NCBI GenBank assembly: GCA_029876055.1
Contig: CM056880.1
Span: forward strand, 124,001-188,000
DNA from: Madurella fahalii
Lineage: Eukaryota > Ascomycota > Sordariomycetes > Sordariales
Reading direction: 5' to 3'
Length of the DNA: 64,000 nucleotides
Under the pieces are notes generated by a model. That model did not search any database. It had not been told where the DNA came from and was given only the letters and a program-made list of their open reading frames with translations. Each line of letters opens with the position of its first letter. The stretch's first letter is position 1. Of this stretch, positions 44,571 through 56,757 are shown piece after piece. Position numbers and translations under genes: made by a program.

Positions 44571-47500
44571 TTTTTCTTTGCCAGTCAGCAAAATCGTGTA
44601 TCGCTGGGATTCTTCCCTTTAAACCTATTATCGGATATCTTGATAACTGGAAACGGACACTCTGTTCCGCATGGCAGCCGCTAACGTCTTCTTCCGCGGC
44701 AACTCTTTCCAGCAAATGCGATATATGCCGAGCCATCAGACGGCTGTAACCATGAGATTAAGGTTCTTTTGCATGAGACCATGGTGCTAAGGTTGCAGTG
44801 CGTAGGACTCTTGACTTTGCGGCGTAGCCGATGGCTCCAGGGTGGTATTTGTCCGGGGTAAATAAGGCACTATCCGTTCACCGGATGTAGCTATGTGGAG
44901 GATGATGTCATGTTAGACACAGTTGGGCCCCTACGAGGGGCAGTTGGTGGAAGAGCTACAGGGTGTGATGCATCACTGCACCGACACACAGCATGGACGT
45001 TGGCGGACGTGTCACCACACACTACCCCGTTGCCGCCGCGCCCATGGGACGGGACGCTTGTCCGTTGATGTTGGATGTGATGACCCACATACAAATGATG
45101 CAATGCAACTTCGCAATCCAGCCCATGCCGAGACGAGCCTTGCAGGTGCCATGTCCGAATGTCAGCGCTTACCCTGTAGAATAAGAGTGTTGTGACTAGC
45201 TCCAGAGGATAGGAGTTAATTTCACATACAACAACGTAAAACTTTGTATCAATAAGGTAATGTTACTAGTGTTTATATACGCTGTCTCTTGTAGTCATTG
45301 TCCTGGTCAATATTGTTACCCGTTTACCACCATTATAACAAACTAACCAAACTCGACGATCAGGTACGAGGAGAGGGGATCTCCCTCAAACTTGTCCAGC
45401 TAAAAGGGGGCAGATCGGCAGGGGAGAGCACACGAATCAGGTTTACTGCTGGTCAAACTTGTTTTGGTTAACTGTGAGGTGCCATTGGAAGCTGCGGCTG
45501 GACTATCGTGGAGGCTCGGAAGTGGTAGAAGAATCATGGACTCTTTTCAGGCCGGTCTCGACGCAATCTCTCCCACCCCCGGGGCTCGGCTTCCGTGGTT
45601 ACATCGTCTACCCTCCTGTGTGGTTGCGACTAAATTTAGTTAGATATATCTCGGCCGGCATATCTGTTTCCGGAGCATCATTGTGCAGAACGGTGCCCTT
45701 ACGTAAGTGGCGTAAAATTACCCGGCTTCTCCGGGTCCTTGCGAGCAAACCTCCTCCTCAGGGGAGCATTATAAGATACCATCCAATCTCGCTACCAAAC
45801 CTACCAGGGCACTATGGACTGTCCGTCTCTAGGACGAGACCACGGAATTCTCCGGCGCCAGACTCTCCCTATTTAGCCTCTGGTTCAACATCCAGAAGCT
45901 GAAGCCAAGAGCGAACCAAACAGCGGTGAAGTTCGTTCGACTGCAACATCGCCGACATGAGAATTGGTTTCTTATGCGTCCAAGCAACTATGGTGCTTTC
46001 GACCGAGAAAAGAGCGCATATGCATGTAGAGCGGGGCTACGGTGAGCAGCAAACCAGGCAAAGTCGTAACGAGGTCCAAATCATTAATACCGAACCGGAC
46101 TCCAATGGAGCACGGTAGCCGTGCAGTAACAACCGAAGACACAGACTGCGGCATTAGATTCGGCACCAAGTCCGACCCCGCCGGATCACCAGCCAAAATT
46201 GCCCGCAGTTCAGCCGCATCCCGATGAGGGATCCGGGTATGCAGATCCGAACGCTGGCTGTACCACAGCTTCAAATTGTATCGATAAATATATATACCGT
46301 TATATACCGCCGCCAGGTTTGATGTGCTGGTGCGGCACGGCCAATCGTGAGCTTGATCTCATAGGTCGAACCACCCTTCCCCATTCCCGGGCTGAAAGCT
46401 GCAGTATGAGCGCTTCTTAATTACCCTAACAACCAGCCTGAACACTCATTGTCATGGGACGCAAGTTTGTACAGCTGGCTGTGATGATGCCCTGTAGTCG
46501 GCGTTTACATCACCAGGGTGTCTACTCCTCTGCCAAGAGAGAAGGGCGGGACAAGTCGGGGTAGCAGCGAGGGGCATTCAGCCAGCCAAGATAGCCAGGC
46601 ACTAAAAAGCATATACAATATACCGAGTGCGACATACTTGAAATATCAGTAAATTTAATGTAATACTACCCCGCCTCGACACAGGTTTGAACATATACGT
46701 TTTTGAAGGGAAGCCAACTCCTTTAGAAACAGCTAGAAAGGTAACACAGGATTCGAAGTGGCTAGGAGGCTGGTATTTGTGTGTTAGCGTCTTTGCTGGG
46801 TAGAGGTGACCCTTTTTCTCCACCTGCAGAGGACGCAGGGACAAATACTGACGAAAGCGGCACAAGTGGGATAGCAGCGGCATAGGCGTCTTTTCCGCAA
46901 CTTTAACGGTCAATGAAATCGGCCGCAGCAGCATTTGCCTTGTCGCTCACAGCAAGCACTTTAGGGCACTTCGGGGGGACTCTTATTGCAAGTTAGGGGG
47001 GTAGCCATAGCAATAAGGAGATTTGAAGGCCCAGTGGTTTTGTCGTCGAGCGCCGAGAATATTTCCTCATTTGACTCAAATGTCTCGCTACAGACTCCTT
47101 GGGTTGATACATCTGCAATGTGATTAATGACGAGATCAAAGAACGATAGTATAATCCTAGCTCTATCCCGCATGTCCCGGTCAGTACTGCCTCTTGCAGT
47201 TAGAATTATTCATGAAACAGCTACATTACGGCCATAGGGGCTGGAAGTCCAAGGAAGCTATCGCCTCCTGTCTTGCGTATAGGGCAGTAGATGTCGTCGA
47301 GGAATCGTTCCGGGAAAATTCATGACCTCGTCGCGGACAAACGCCCAACCTTCGCTCACTGTCCCTCTAGTTACCCACACTCTGTTAGCACATGGCCCCT
47401 TTCGTGATCTATGAATCGATCTTTTGTTAATATTATAGAAACCACCCTAATGCGCTATTATTAGCCCTTCTTCGATTAAACGTTCATGCTTAGAAGGATC

Positions 47501-48234
47501 GGCTAGGACGAAAGAGATATTATCCGTTCGCACAGGTTCGAAGTCATGGCAAAATTACAATTGATCGTGATTTGATGGCATCCCGGGCGGATATAGACAT
47601 TGTGGAAATCTATTAGCAGATTTACCGGCAGAAGGCGAGGAGAACTGCAGAAATGTGAGATATGGTTCGAGACGCAGCTGCTTAACTGAGTTACTACCAA
47701 ACTCACTACGGAGATCCGGGTTTCCAAGCTTTTTTATAACGGCTTAATGTGTAGCAAGTTGCTTATAATGAAGCTGATGATGAAGGAAACTTCGAGCCCA
47801 TTTGCGTCCCAAAACCTCCAACCGCTGCGATTATCCAATAATCATCACCGCGGAGATGCAGGGGACAACTTCATTGTCGACAGATTACTTTTAACCATAG
47901 CGTGCAAGGTTTCCTACTCAGCTTTGAACAATGCAGGAGAAAGACAAGACATTATACTAACTATTACTAATTATAACTCTCTACATCCTCTAAAGTAATT
48001 CGTCATATTCACCGTTTAATAGTTCCATAGGTGTTTAATTGTAGATACATCTCTTTGCTATTGTATATAAATGGTATTTGCAGTAGTTAAAGGATCTTCA
48101 ACCCCCTTGCAGAGTATCTCTCCCAAGTATCAATATATATCGTCTTACCTTGTTTTGGCTGTAGGGACGTAGTATATTATATCTTGTTTATCCTTATATA
48201 TCTTTCCATAGGCTCTTTTTCCCCTCCTACTTAA
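44571..48234. other. Gene-poor region, nothing supported
   Basis: 3.7 kb without a convincing gene, intron-exon pattern or RNA gene. Longer frames (45459-45902 plus, 46602-46934 minus) have no recognisable motif. From about 47450 the sequence becomes AT-rich and passes into the retroelement block. Confidence 0.4.
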
Positions 48235-48734
48235 TGTGGGAATCAAGGATCTAAGAGTAGAAGGATAAGGGTAGAAAAACTAGAGTGTCTGGGTACAAGC
48301 AATGTATCCGTAACTTACGAGTAGAGTACTTGTCACGGGTAGAATAGTGGTCTCATCAGACTCTGCCTCCCTCCTAAGCTCTGTTCTCCATTCTTGTTAC
48401 GTAGTAGGAGCCCAGATGGGCCAGACGGCCAGGATCCCAGGGGTCCCAGGATTCTGGAACCTTCCCTGGGCACTGACCCATTCCTGTCATATATTTCGGT
48501 GCTCCCGCACGCTCTGCCCAGAGCTTTCTTAGACAGCGCAAATTTTATCTATAATTTTTACCACGTAACAATTCTCCTCTTTATACTCTATAATGAGGAC
48601 GTCTAAACTTGCTTACCCCGCCCGCTTACCTGATTTCCTTCCTGCTTATACGCCACCTTGATGCCGCTCCGACGAAATATATATACTAGTTTGTGTTACC
48701 GTTGTTGCTTTTACAACCTTGCGAACTTCAAGTC
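48235..48734 (-). repeat. Decayed LTR-3 copy, truncated, with LTR-5 insertion
   Basis: It begins tgtgggaatcaagg, then gtgtctgggtac, ggtctcat and ttgttgcttttacaacc, a mutated reverse-orientation LTR-3. It is cut off at 48734 by the gypsy 5' LTR and interrupted by the LTR-5 at 48395-48570. Confidence 0.7.
48395..48570 (+). repeat. Solo LTR-5, TSD ATTCT
   Basis: A 176 bp LTR with inverted ends tgttacgt...acgtaaca, flanked by ATTCT at 48390-48394 and 48571-48575. It contains gcccagatgggcc and aatatatgacagg-type sequence shared with 30874-31319. Confidence 0.88.
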
Positions 48735-49096
48735 TGTGAGGACCAGCTAGGTAAGGTTGGCGTAGGCGCAGGACGGAAGCCCTGAAGCCGCAGCGCCGGC
48801 GGGGTCGCAAAAGCAACAACAACGCTAGGCCAGAAGGGCGAGGATATTGCGTCAGAGGAGCGTCGAAGGAGCGTACAAGCAAGGCCGATGACGGGGCAGC
48901 GAGCGGGGTAAGTGAGCCCAGACGCTGTTATCGCAGGGCATAAAGAGGGGGGTGGAAGACAGGACTTAGGAGAGAGACAGAGTTCAATGAGACCACTATC
49001 CTACCCCTAACGAGCACTCTGCTCCTACGTTGCGCATGCACTACTCGTACCCAGGCACTCTGGTCCTACTACCCTTGGGTCCTTGACCCTCATACA
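48735..49096 (+). repeat. LTR-3, 5' LTR of the Ty3/gypsy element
   Basis: It runs from tgtgaggaccagc to ccctcataca and matches 18827-19186. It is followed directly by ttgaactctttgcc, the likely primer-binding region, and by the gag start at 49141. Confidence 0.8.
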
Positions 49097-52000
49097 TTGA
49101 ACTCTTTGCCTTCCGGGCGACTAGACCGTTCGGGGCGAGCATGGCACCGAGGCGTCAGCGCGCTACTTTCAATCAGCTTATAAGTGAAATAGTAGGCTTG
49201 CTTACGTCGAATAGCCAGCCTTCCAGTATCGCACAACTTCCTGATATTCCTGAGATTTCGGACGCTCAGGTCTTTGATTCCCTTAGTATGACCCAAAGGC
49301 GCCTACCTACGGACGAGCCGCTTATCAACCGCTCTCCTGTAGTGCAGACGGACGTACCCCTGTCTGAGTAATAGCGGCGACTACTTGATAAGGAACGACG
49401 GCTCGACGAGCAGATTGCTATTGCGTGCCAGGAGGCTACACTACGCTATAAGAGAGCTGAGCTTAAGCTGTTCCTCATTAGAATCAACATGCGCTAGAAC
49501 CAGTGCCTCTAGCTAATCCTATAGTATATCCATCCCGGGAGGCCCTTTTGACCCCTCCTGAGCCCGCTCCTACGACCTCCACGAGTATGGCGTTCTAGTA
49601 GCTTAGGACAGTTGTATAGATGGGAGTGATATAGAAGACCCCGACTCTTACCTATCCTATACATAATAGGTCCAATGTAACCGCTCTTCGTAATTTTCTC
49701 TTCGACTGTAAAACGAACTTTTGCCTTCTCGGTAACGTTCTAAGTAGTAACTGCGTTATATATACAGTGAGTTGCCTATACGGGACCTCTAAGAACACCT
49801 AGGTCAAGTACATTACTGAGTAGGAATATAACCCTTCGACCCTGCCTTAGTAACGTAGGAGAAATTCGTTAAGTTCCTTTATAGTCAGCTCTTAGATCCG
49901 GAGATGCATACCCTTTCTGTAGCTACGTAGTTTGATAACCTATATTAACGCGATGACAAGACAGTAACAGAATTCGTAGATCGATATATAACTATTACTA
50001 CCGACCTCCCCTACTAGATAGAGGAGAGTTAGTAGGTAATTAACCTCCTCCCGAAGTTCCATAAGGAGATTTGCCTGGTAATTACCTACTAAGCTACCTT
50101 ACCTACTACTTACTAGCAGCTAATAAGTACCGCCTATCGGATTGAGGACAGTCAGTAGGTTAAAGGGATTTCGGGATACCGCTCCTGACTACGACTTCCG
50201 CTAGAACCCCCTATAGTACTAGAGTCTATCGAGAGAGGCATCTAAACTCCGCTAGCATGACCAAGACGTAACATCGTCTGCTATAACTATAGAAGGGAGG
50301 GCTATATCACTAGAAACTATCTATCGGGGCCGTCTAACCTCCTAGTGCTGGAGAGGGCAGATAAGCAGTAACAATGCTGCTATACCTGTATTCAGCCAGA
50401 GCACTATTCAACCAATTGCCCTCAGGTAGTATGCTGGTACTGCAATTAAGCAGGGTATATATCACTTCGGTGCCCTAACGACGACTCTGCTACCGGCAGT
50501 AACTAGGTCCTTCTACGAGAATGTGTAGGAGCCGTAGTAACAGAGAAATAGGATAATACTGGGGACACCTCTCGTTGTATAGAGTCCGATATGATAGTCA
50601 GGATATAAGGAAGCTGGAAAAAGGTACTTATGATACTCGACTTAGGAGCAGATTATAATCTGATCAACTATAGCTATTTTACTAAATACTCTCTCCTTAA
50701 GCACTTCGAGCTATCGGTAGGGATTGCCGGTATCGGAAATTAACCTATACAGACCTACGGAGTGCGTCCCCTTTATATACGTGCCATTAACTGTAAAAGC
50801 AGAGCTCAGATATATCTTCTATACTTTGTTGTTGTAGATATTAAACCCTTCGTTGTCCTATTTGGCTAGCCCTAGCTCGAAATAGCCAACCCCGATATCG
50901 ACTTCTGGGCTAAGACGTAGGCTTACCCGCTTGAAGTACTACGAATAGGCTTATGCGTTGAGTCCAAGTAACAGTAGATTAGATCGGTATTTGCCTTCGT
51001 AGCTGTTATCCCTTGCAACGAGGACCCCGCTAACGTGGTGTATAAGCTGGAGTAGCTGTAGCTCCCGGAGACTTACCGGGTATACGAAAAGCTGTTCTAT
51101 AAGTCGGGGATCCTGCCCTTCCCTAAGATATCGGTGAAGTACCGTATTGAGCTTATAGACGACGTATAGCCGCCCTAGGGACCAATTTACCTGTTAGGGA
51201 TAATAGAACTTAAGACCCTGTATAAGTAGCTTAGGGCTGCTACTGAGAAGGGCTGGATACAATCCTCTATAAACCCTATAGGTGCCTCTATCTTATTCGT
51301 CCTAAAAAAGGGGGGCGAATTACACTTTATTGTCGACTACCGAGAGCTGAACGCGGTAACATATAAGAACTGTATATCTATCCTAATTGGAGAGATCCTT
51401 GACTGTCTATTAACAGCTAAGATCTATATTAAGATCGATTTGAAGGATACATACTATTGTATTAGGCTCAGCGAGGGCGACGAGTGGAAGACCGCCTTTC
51501 GCATACGATACAGCTACTACGAGTTCTATATGATAGCGATAGGGCTAGCCAACGCTCTAGCGACCTTCTTGATATATATCAACTAAGCGTTATCTAGGCT
51601 AGTAGACGTTATATATATCGTCTACTTAGACGATATCCTGATCTACAGTGATGACGAAGTAGTATATAAGCAGTATATAAAGGAAGTCCTCGATCGATTG
51701 GAGAAGGCTAACCTCTATACTAACCTCAAGAAGTACCAATTCTATACCATTGAAGTCGAGTTCCTAGAGTATATAATCTTACCTAAGGGGATTGCTATAG
51801 AGCTATCCTATATCGAGTCTGTTATATATAGCTGCTCCTTTATAGTATATACGATATTTAAGTCTTCCTGGGATTTACAGGGTCTACTGTCGCTTTATTA
51901 GGAACTATTCAAAGATTTGTACCCCTTTAACAGACCTCCTATATAGCGACTAGAAGCGTCTATTCGAGTTTACGAAGGAGGTAACCGAGACGTTCGAGTT

Positions 52001-52867
52001 GCTTAGATATAAATTCGACGAGGCTCCTATCCTTAGGTACTTCGATCCTTCTCTGCCTATCTGTGTAGAGACAGATACCTTGAAGTGTGTAATTGGAGTA
52101 GTGCTCTTGTAGCTCTATGAGGATCGTCGGTATCCTGTCGCTTTCAGATCGAGGAAGCTTATACCTGAAGAAACGTACTATGGTACCAGAGATAGGGAGC
52201 TACTTGTATTCGTCGATACGTTCCGAACTTAGTCCTAGTATCATCTTTATACTCAGGTCCTAGTTATAGTCCTGACAGACTACCTTAACCTGGAGTACTG
52301 GAAGACTAAGAAGAGACTAAGCTATAGTAACTACGTTAGAGTAACGATTTAGCTGCATTTGACTTCGTTATTAAATACTGCCCTAGTATTTAGAACCCTA
52401 CTGATGGACTTTCGTATAGGCCAGACTATATAGAAGAAGAAGAGGTAGGTAAAGATATTGAGAACCCGCTACTTTAACTCCTATAGAACAGGATTGAGTG
52501 TAGGCAATAGGAGAACCCTAGCCCTTACCCTATTGTTGCTACGGCCCGAAGACTACTCTAACCATCTACTATAGTTATACTGCTGCTACGTATAAAAACA
52601 GTAGAAGACGAAGAAGTTATTGAGTAAGAAAGAGAAGAGTTTAAGAGGATACTACTAAGCTAAGAAGATCAGAGTAACGTTGTAGTCTAAGAGGTCTGGG
52701 ACTACGGCGAGAAGTGTAGCTACAGCTCTATAGATAAAGACGAAGACGCTGTATCAGATACTAACAAGTAGATACATGTCACTAGCGCTAGCCCCCCCGA
52801 TAGATTGTCTTATAGTTTTCGTTCTACATTCGGTACCGGGGGCCTCTGCCATTGTATAGGGAATAAC

Positions 52868-53082
52868 TGTCAGGTGCAGGAGGGTGTCAGGTGCAGGCGG
52901 GGCACTGCCAGGGTCAGGGGCCTATAAATTACCGGCTTCGCCGGAAGTTTTGGAACGTTCAGAGTTCAACACTGTCACCTACCACCTCCTTAGAAGCGAT
53001 AGCTGCGCAGACGCCGCTCCTTCAATGCGAATCATCCTTTCACTCTCCTTTTCTCACAGCAATCCCAATTTTCGATCTGACA
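52868..53082 (+). repeat. Left LTR (LTR-7) of the 2.9 kb element
   Basis: 215 bp, TG...CA ends, identical by eye to 55577-55791. It contains cctataaattaccgg, a TATA-like site. Confidence 0.9.
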
Positions 53083-53566
53083 CGTTGAACTCTCTACCCT
53101 TAGGGCGGGGGACCGTTAGGAGATTCGCCGAAGGAGCGTACAGCTTACGAACAGCGACTCCCTAGCTCAGAAGCTATCGCAGACGCTATACAGCACAGTC
53201 CCTGCAACTGTTCTTCGCTTCTACTGCCTCTAGCACTACGATCTTCGCTTCTCCTAAGCACCTCAGTTGCAGCGAGCGAGGAAGTTAAACCACTTCGAAG
53301 ATTCGGCTAGCCTACTGAGTGTCAAGATGACGTTATTCGCAAAGTTCAGCTACCAAGCTACGCAGCTACCCCGCACGCGCTAGGACCACGCAAAAATGCA
53401 AGAGAAGAAAGATGACGTAATGTAAGAAGCAGTTCCTTCAATCGTCGAGTGACGTACTATTTAGTCAGGCCTGACTACTTTCTGTTTCGATTGTCCAAGT
53501 GCTTGCAACAGGGCAGTATACTGCCTATGATTAGCTTACGTCTAGGAGCTACGTTATCGCTGCTTA

Positions 53567-53760
53567 AGAGCCGCGAGAAGTCCTGTGTAGGAGGGAGCCC
53601 CTCTACTAGGCAATTGGTTTTGCTGCTTGAGAGCCGCAAGAAGTCCTGTGCAGGAGGGAGCCCCTCTGCTAGGCAGGATTGAGTTCGCTGCTTGAGAGCT
53701 GCGAGAAATCCTTGAGAGCTGCAAGAAGTCCTATAGAGGGAGACCCTCTATTAGGCAAGA
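53567..53760 (+). repeat. About 63 bp tandem repeat, three copies
   Basis: The unit gctgcttgagagccgcaag / aagtcctgtgcaggaggg / agcccctctgctaggca is repeated with small changes; the last copy contains an internal duplication of ttgagagctgc. Confidence 0.8.
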
Positions 53761-53766
53761 TCTGCT

Positions 53767-54990
53767 GGGCCGTTGGGGTAGCTCTAGCGCTTAAAAGGTG
53801 CAGCGCTTAAAAGGCGTTAAAAAGAGCAATCGGTCAACGAGTCTATTGGGTAAGCGTGAGCCCAGCGCTTACCGCCGTCAAGCAACCCTGGAGGAACGAG
53901 ATAGGGGGCAGCGAGGGCAACCGGGAGCTCTGCTGTGGAGGAGCGTGGGCGCTACAAAAGAGCGTTTGGGTCCTGAGAGACAACGCGTGAGTAGGCCTGC
54001 TCTTAAGCAGTATCTCTGTTCGGTGGGCCTGTACGCGGGAGCCAGGGAGGCGCAAGCGCTCGCCTGGAAGGGACCTTTGCCGGGCCGTTGAGGTAGCTCT
54101 GGCGCTTGCCAGGCGTAGCGCTCGGAAGGCGTTATAAAGGAGCAATCAGTCAACGAGCCCATTGGGTAAGTGTAAGCCCAGCACTTACCGCCGTCAGGCA
54201 ACTTGGGGGATACGAGATAGGGGGCAGCGAGGGCAACCGGGAGCTCTGCTGTGGAGGAGCGTGGGCGCTGCAAAAGAGCGTTGGTCTTGTACGACAACGC
54301 GTGAGTAGGCCTGCTCTTAAGCAGTATCTCTGTTCGGTGGGCCTGTACGCGGGAGCTAGGAAGACGCAAGCACTTGCCTAGAAGGAACCTCTGCCGGGCC
54401 GTTAGGGTAGCTCTAGCGCTTGTCAGGCGCAGCGCTCGGAAGGCGTTATAAAGGAGCAATCGGTCAATGAGCCCATTGGGTAAGCGTGAGTCTAGCGCTT
54501 ACCGCCGTCAGGCAGCTCGGGAGGTGCGAGATAAGGGGGTAGCAATACCTAGCCAGTCTGCGGCACGGGAGGGGCAGCGAGGGCAACTAGGAGCTCTGCT
54601 GTGGAGGAGCGTGGGCGCTGCAAAAGAGCGTTGATCTTGTACGATAACGCGTGAGTAGGCCTGCTCTTAAGCAGTATCTCTGTTCGGTGGGCCTGTACGC
54701 GGGAGCCAGGGAGGCGCAAGCGCTCGCCTGGAAGGGACCTCTGCCGGGCCGTTAGGGTAGCTCTAGCGCTTGTCAGGCGCAGCGCTCGGAAGGCGTTATA
54801 AAGGAGCAATCGGTCAACGAGCCCATTGGGTAAGCGTGAGTCTAGCGCTTACCGCCGTCAGGCAGCTCGGGAGGTGCGAGATAAGGGGGTAGCAATACCT
54901 AGCCAGTCTGCGGCACGGGAGGGGCAGCGAGGGCAACTAGGAGCTCTGCTGTGGAGGAGCGTGGGCGCTGCAAAAGAGCGTTGGTCTTCT
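53767..54990 (+). repeat. 315-350 bp tandem repeat, nearly four copies
   Basis: Units start at gggccgtt at 53767, 54082, 54396 and 54746. Period is 315, 314 and then 350 because the third and fourth units carry an added tacctagccagtctgcggca block. Units hold agcgcttaccgccgtca, gagctctgctgtggagga and cagtatctctgttcggtggg. Open frames here are repeat artefacts. Confidence 0.88.
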
Positions 54991-55074
54991 GAGACAACAC
55001 TGCCTGCAACTGATTTCGCCAGCCAGCAATTCAGAGTACGGGTTCCAGGAGGAACCCTAGGGAAGGGGAGGTAG

Positions 55075-55510
55075 TCAGTCGGTTCGATTCAGTCTTCGAG
55101 AAAGCCAGTCAGTTCGATTCAGTCTTCGAGAAAGTCAGTCAGTTCGATTCAGTCTTCGAGAAAGTCAGTCGGTTCGATTCAGTCTTCGAGAATTCATTGC
55201 AGCTACGGTAACGCAGTCAAAAAAAACCTTTTACGCAGTTGCAGAGGGCAGTCAGTCAGTTCGATTCGGTCTTTAAGGGAGAGTCAGTCAGCTCGCTGCA
55301 GTCAGCGATTCAGCCTTCGAGAGTCAGTCAGTTCGTTGCAGCTACAGTTACGCAGTCAAAAAGCACCTTTTACGCAGTTGCGGATGGCAGTCAGTCAGTT
55401 CGATTCGGCCTTCGAGGGAGAGTCAGTCAGCTCGCTGCAGTCAGCGATTCAGCCTTCGAGTCAGTCAGTTCGTTGCAGCTACGGTCGCGCAGTCAAGGAG
55501 CACCTGTTAC
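55075..55510 (+). repeat. About 30 bp repeats within a 125 bp repeat
   Basis: Four copies of agtcagtcggttcgattcag / tcttcgagaa, followed by higher-order units containing tcattgcagctacggtaacg / cagtcaaaaa and gtcagcgattcagccttcga. Many units carry ggttcgattc, which resembles a tRNA T-arm/B box. Confidence 0.8.
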
Positions 55511-55576
55511 GCAGCTAGCTAGTCGAAGAGAGCTCTGTACGGGTTCCAGGAGGAACCCAAGCAAGGGGGAGTACCT

Positions 55577-55791
55577 TGTCAGGTGCAGGAGGGTGTCAGG
55601 TGCAGGCGGGGCACTGCCAGGGTCAGGGGCCTATAAATTACCGGCTTCGCCGGAAGTTTTGGAACGTTCAGAGTTCAACACTGTCACCTACCACCTCCTT
55701 AGAAGCGATAGCTGCGCAGACGCCGCTCCTTCAATGCGAATCATCCTTTCACTCTCCTTTTCTCACAGCAATCCCAATTTTCGATCTGACA
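55577..55791 (+). repeat. Right LTR (LTR-7) of the 2.9 kb element
   Basis: 215 bp, identical by eye to the left copy, preceded by a purine-rich tract and followed by ATAAC. Confidence 0.9.
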
Positions 55792-56381
55792 ATAACTCTT
55801 ACGATAAGGCTATACCTAATTACTGTATACCTATTGTAGGTGCTGTAGGCGCTAAAAACGGAGATTACGGAACCTAGGCGACAGGAGGGTAGCTATCTTA
55901 GAAGAAGTATTGCTCGAGGAGTAACTAAAAGATCAATAGCTTTAGTCTAATGCTTGTAAATAGCAGTATAGGAGCGGCGAAGGCTCTTGGAGAGAAGGAG
56001 AGGACGGGCTTATCCGTTATTAAGGCAGAGTATATATTCCCCTATCCCTTAGGTACGAGCTGATTGAAAGCTATTACAATGTACTGACTGCGGGCTATAG
56101 AGGCTTTAGAAAGATGTAGGAGCGCCTAGGGCGCAATTACTTTTGGCTGTCTATAAGAGAGGATATAGTGGTATACGTCAACGGCAACTGTATAACCTGC
56201 TAATGTATGAAGCTACGTATGTACTGCCCTTACGGCTTACTCGCAGTACTGCCAGTACCTGACGGACTATAGCAGATGATTATAATGGACTTCGTTATAG
56301 GCCTACTAACCTCGATCGATCCTCGGATAGGCAAGGCATATAATACTGCCCTGGTCGTAGTAGATAAGTTCACGAAGTACG

Positions 56382-56757
56382 TGTCAGATAAAACGCAGAT
56401 TTAGCATCCTACGACTAACAATCGTGGAGCTCCCCACCTTTTGGTGTAGTTGGTAGTTTGCGACAATTAAGAGTCTCAGTGCCTCTTCGGTGCTAGCTGA
56501 TTAAAAGGTCGTAGGTTCGATTCCCGCGCAGAGCAGATCTGCTACCCGGCGAGAAAGCGCCAAGACCTTATATAAGCTCGAGACGAGGTGCGGGTAAACG
56601 GAGTTGGTGGTCTCTGGGAGGTAAAAGATCTCCAGCCCTAAACCCTCAGGATGTCTTTAGAGCTGAGGGGGTGTGTCAGATAAAACGCAGGTTTAGCATC
56701 CTACGACTAACAATCGTGGAGCTCCCCACCTTTTGGTGTAGTTGGTAGTTTGCGACA
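56382..56757 (+). mobile_element. TRIM-like miniature LTR element with tRNA-like interior
   Basis: 376 bp with 84 bp direct terminal repeats (56382-56465, 56674-56757; one difference, cagat/caggt), TG...CA ends and perfect GTACG duplications (56377-56381, 56758-56762) in the gypsy integrase. The left LTR is followed by attaagagtctca, the same 13 bases as follow the copia 5' LTR. The right LTR is preceded by the purine tract gagctgagggggtg. The 208 bp interior contains ggtcgtaggttcgattcccg, a T-arm/B-box sequence, and the LTR ends with tggtgtagttggtag, which resembles an A box. It has no coding capacity. Confidence 0.87.

Larger units (their letters stand above)
52868..55791 (+). mobile_element. 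Non-autonomous LTR element with tandem-repeat interior
   Basis: 2924 bp, flanked by perfect ATAAC duplications (52863-52867 and 55792-55796), inserted in the gypsy RNase H/integrase region. The 215 bp LTRs (52868-53082, 55577-55791) are identical by eye, from tgtcaggtgc to gatctgaca. The interior begins cgttgaactctctaccc, close to the gypsy leader ttgaactctttgcct, and ends in a purine-rich aagcaagggggag. It encodes no reverse transcriptase, integrase or gag, only GC-richer repeats in three blocks. It fits a LARD/TRIM-type non-autonomous element moved in trans, probably by a Ty3 relative. Identical LTRs indicate a recent insertion. Confidence 0.88.

Noticed and set aside
45459..45902. 147-residue plus-strand frame
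   Set aside because: No start context, motif, intron or family resemblance. Arg/Pro-rich composition fits chance.
53798..54809. Several 80-190 residue frames on both strands
   Set aside because: They recur once per 315-350 bp repeat unit with the same sequence and have no domain. They are repeat artefacts.
55075..55510. CRISPR-like array of about 30 bp repeats
   Set aside because: The repeats are directly adjacent with no unique spacers, and the genome is eukaryotic. It is a minisatellite within an LTR element.
56440..56540. A tRNA gene
   Set aside because: A- and B-box-like sequences are present, but the bases before the A box do not pair with the 3' end (cgcagagc), and no cloverleaf can be drawn. 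I treat it as a tRNA-derived part of a mobile element.
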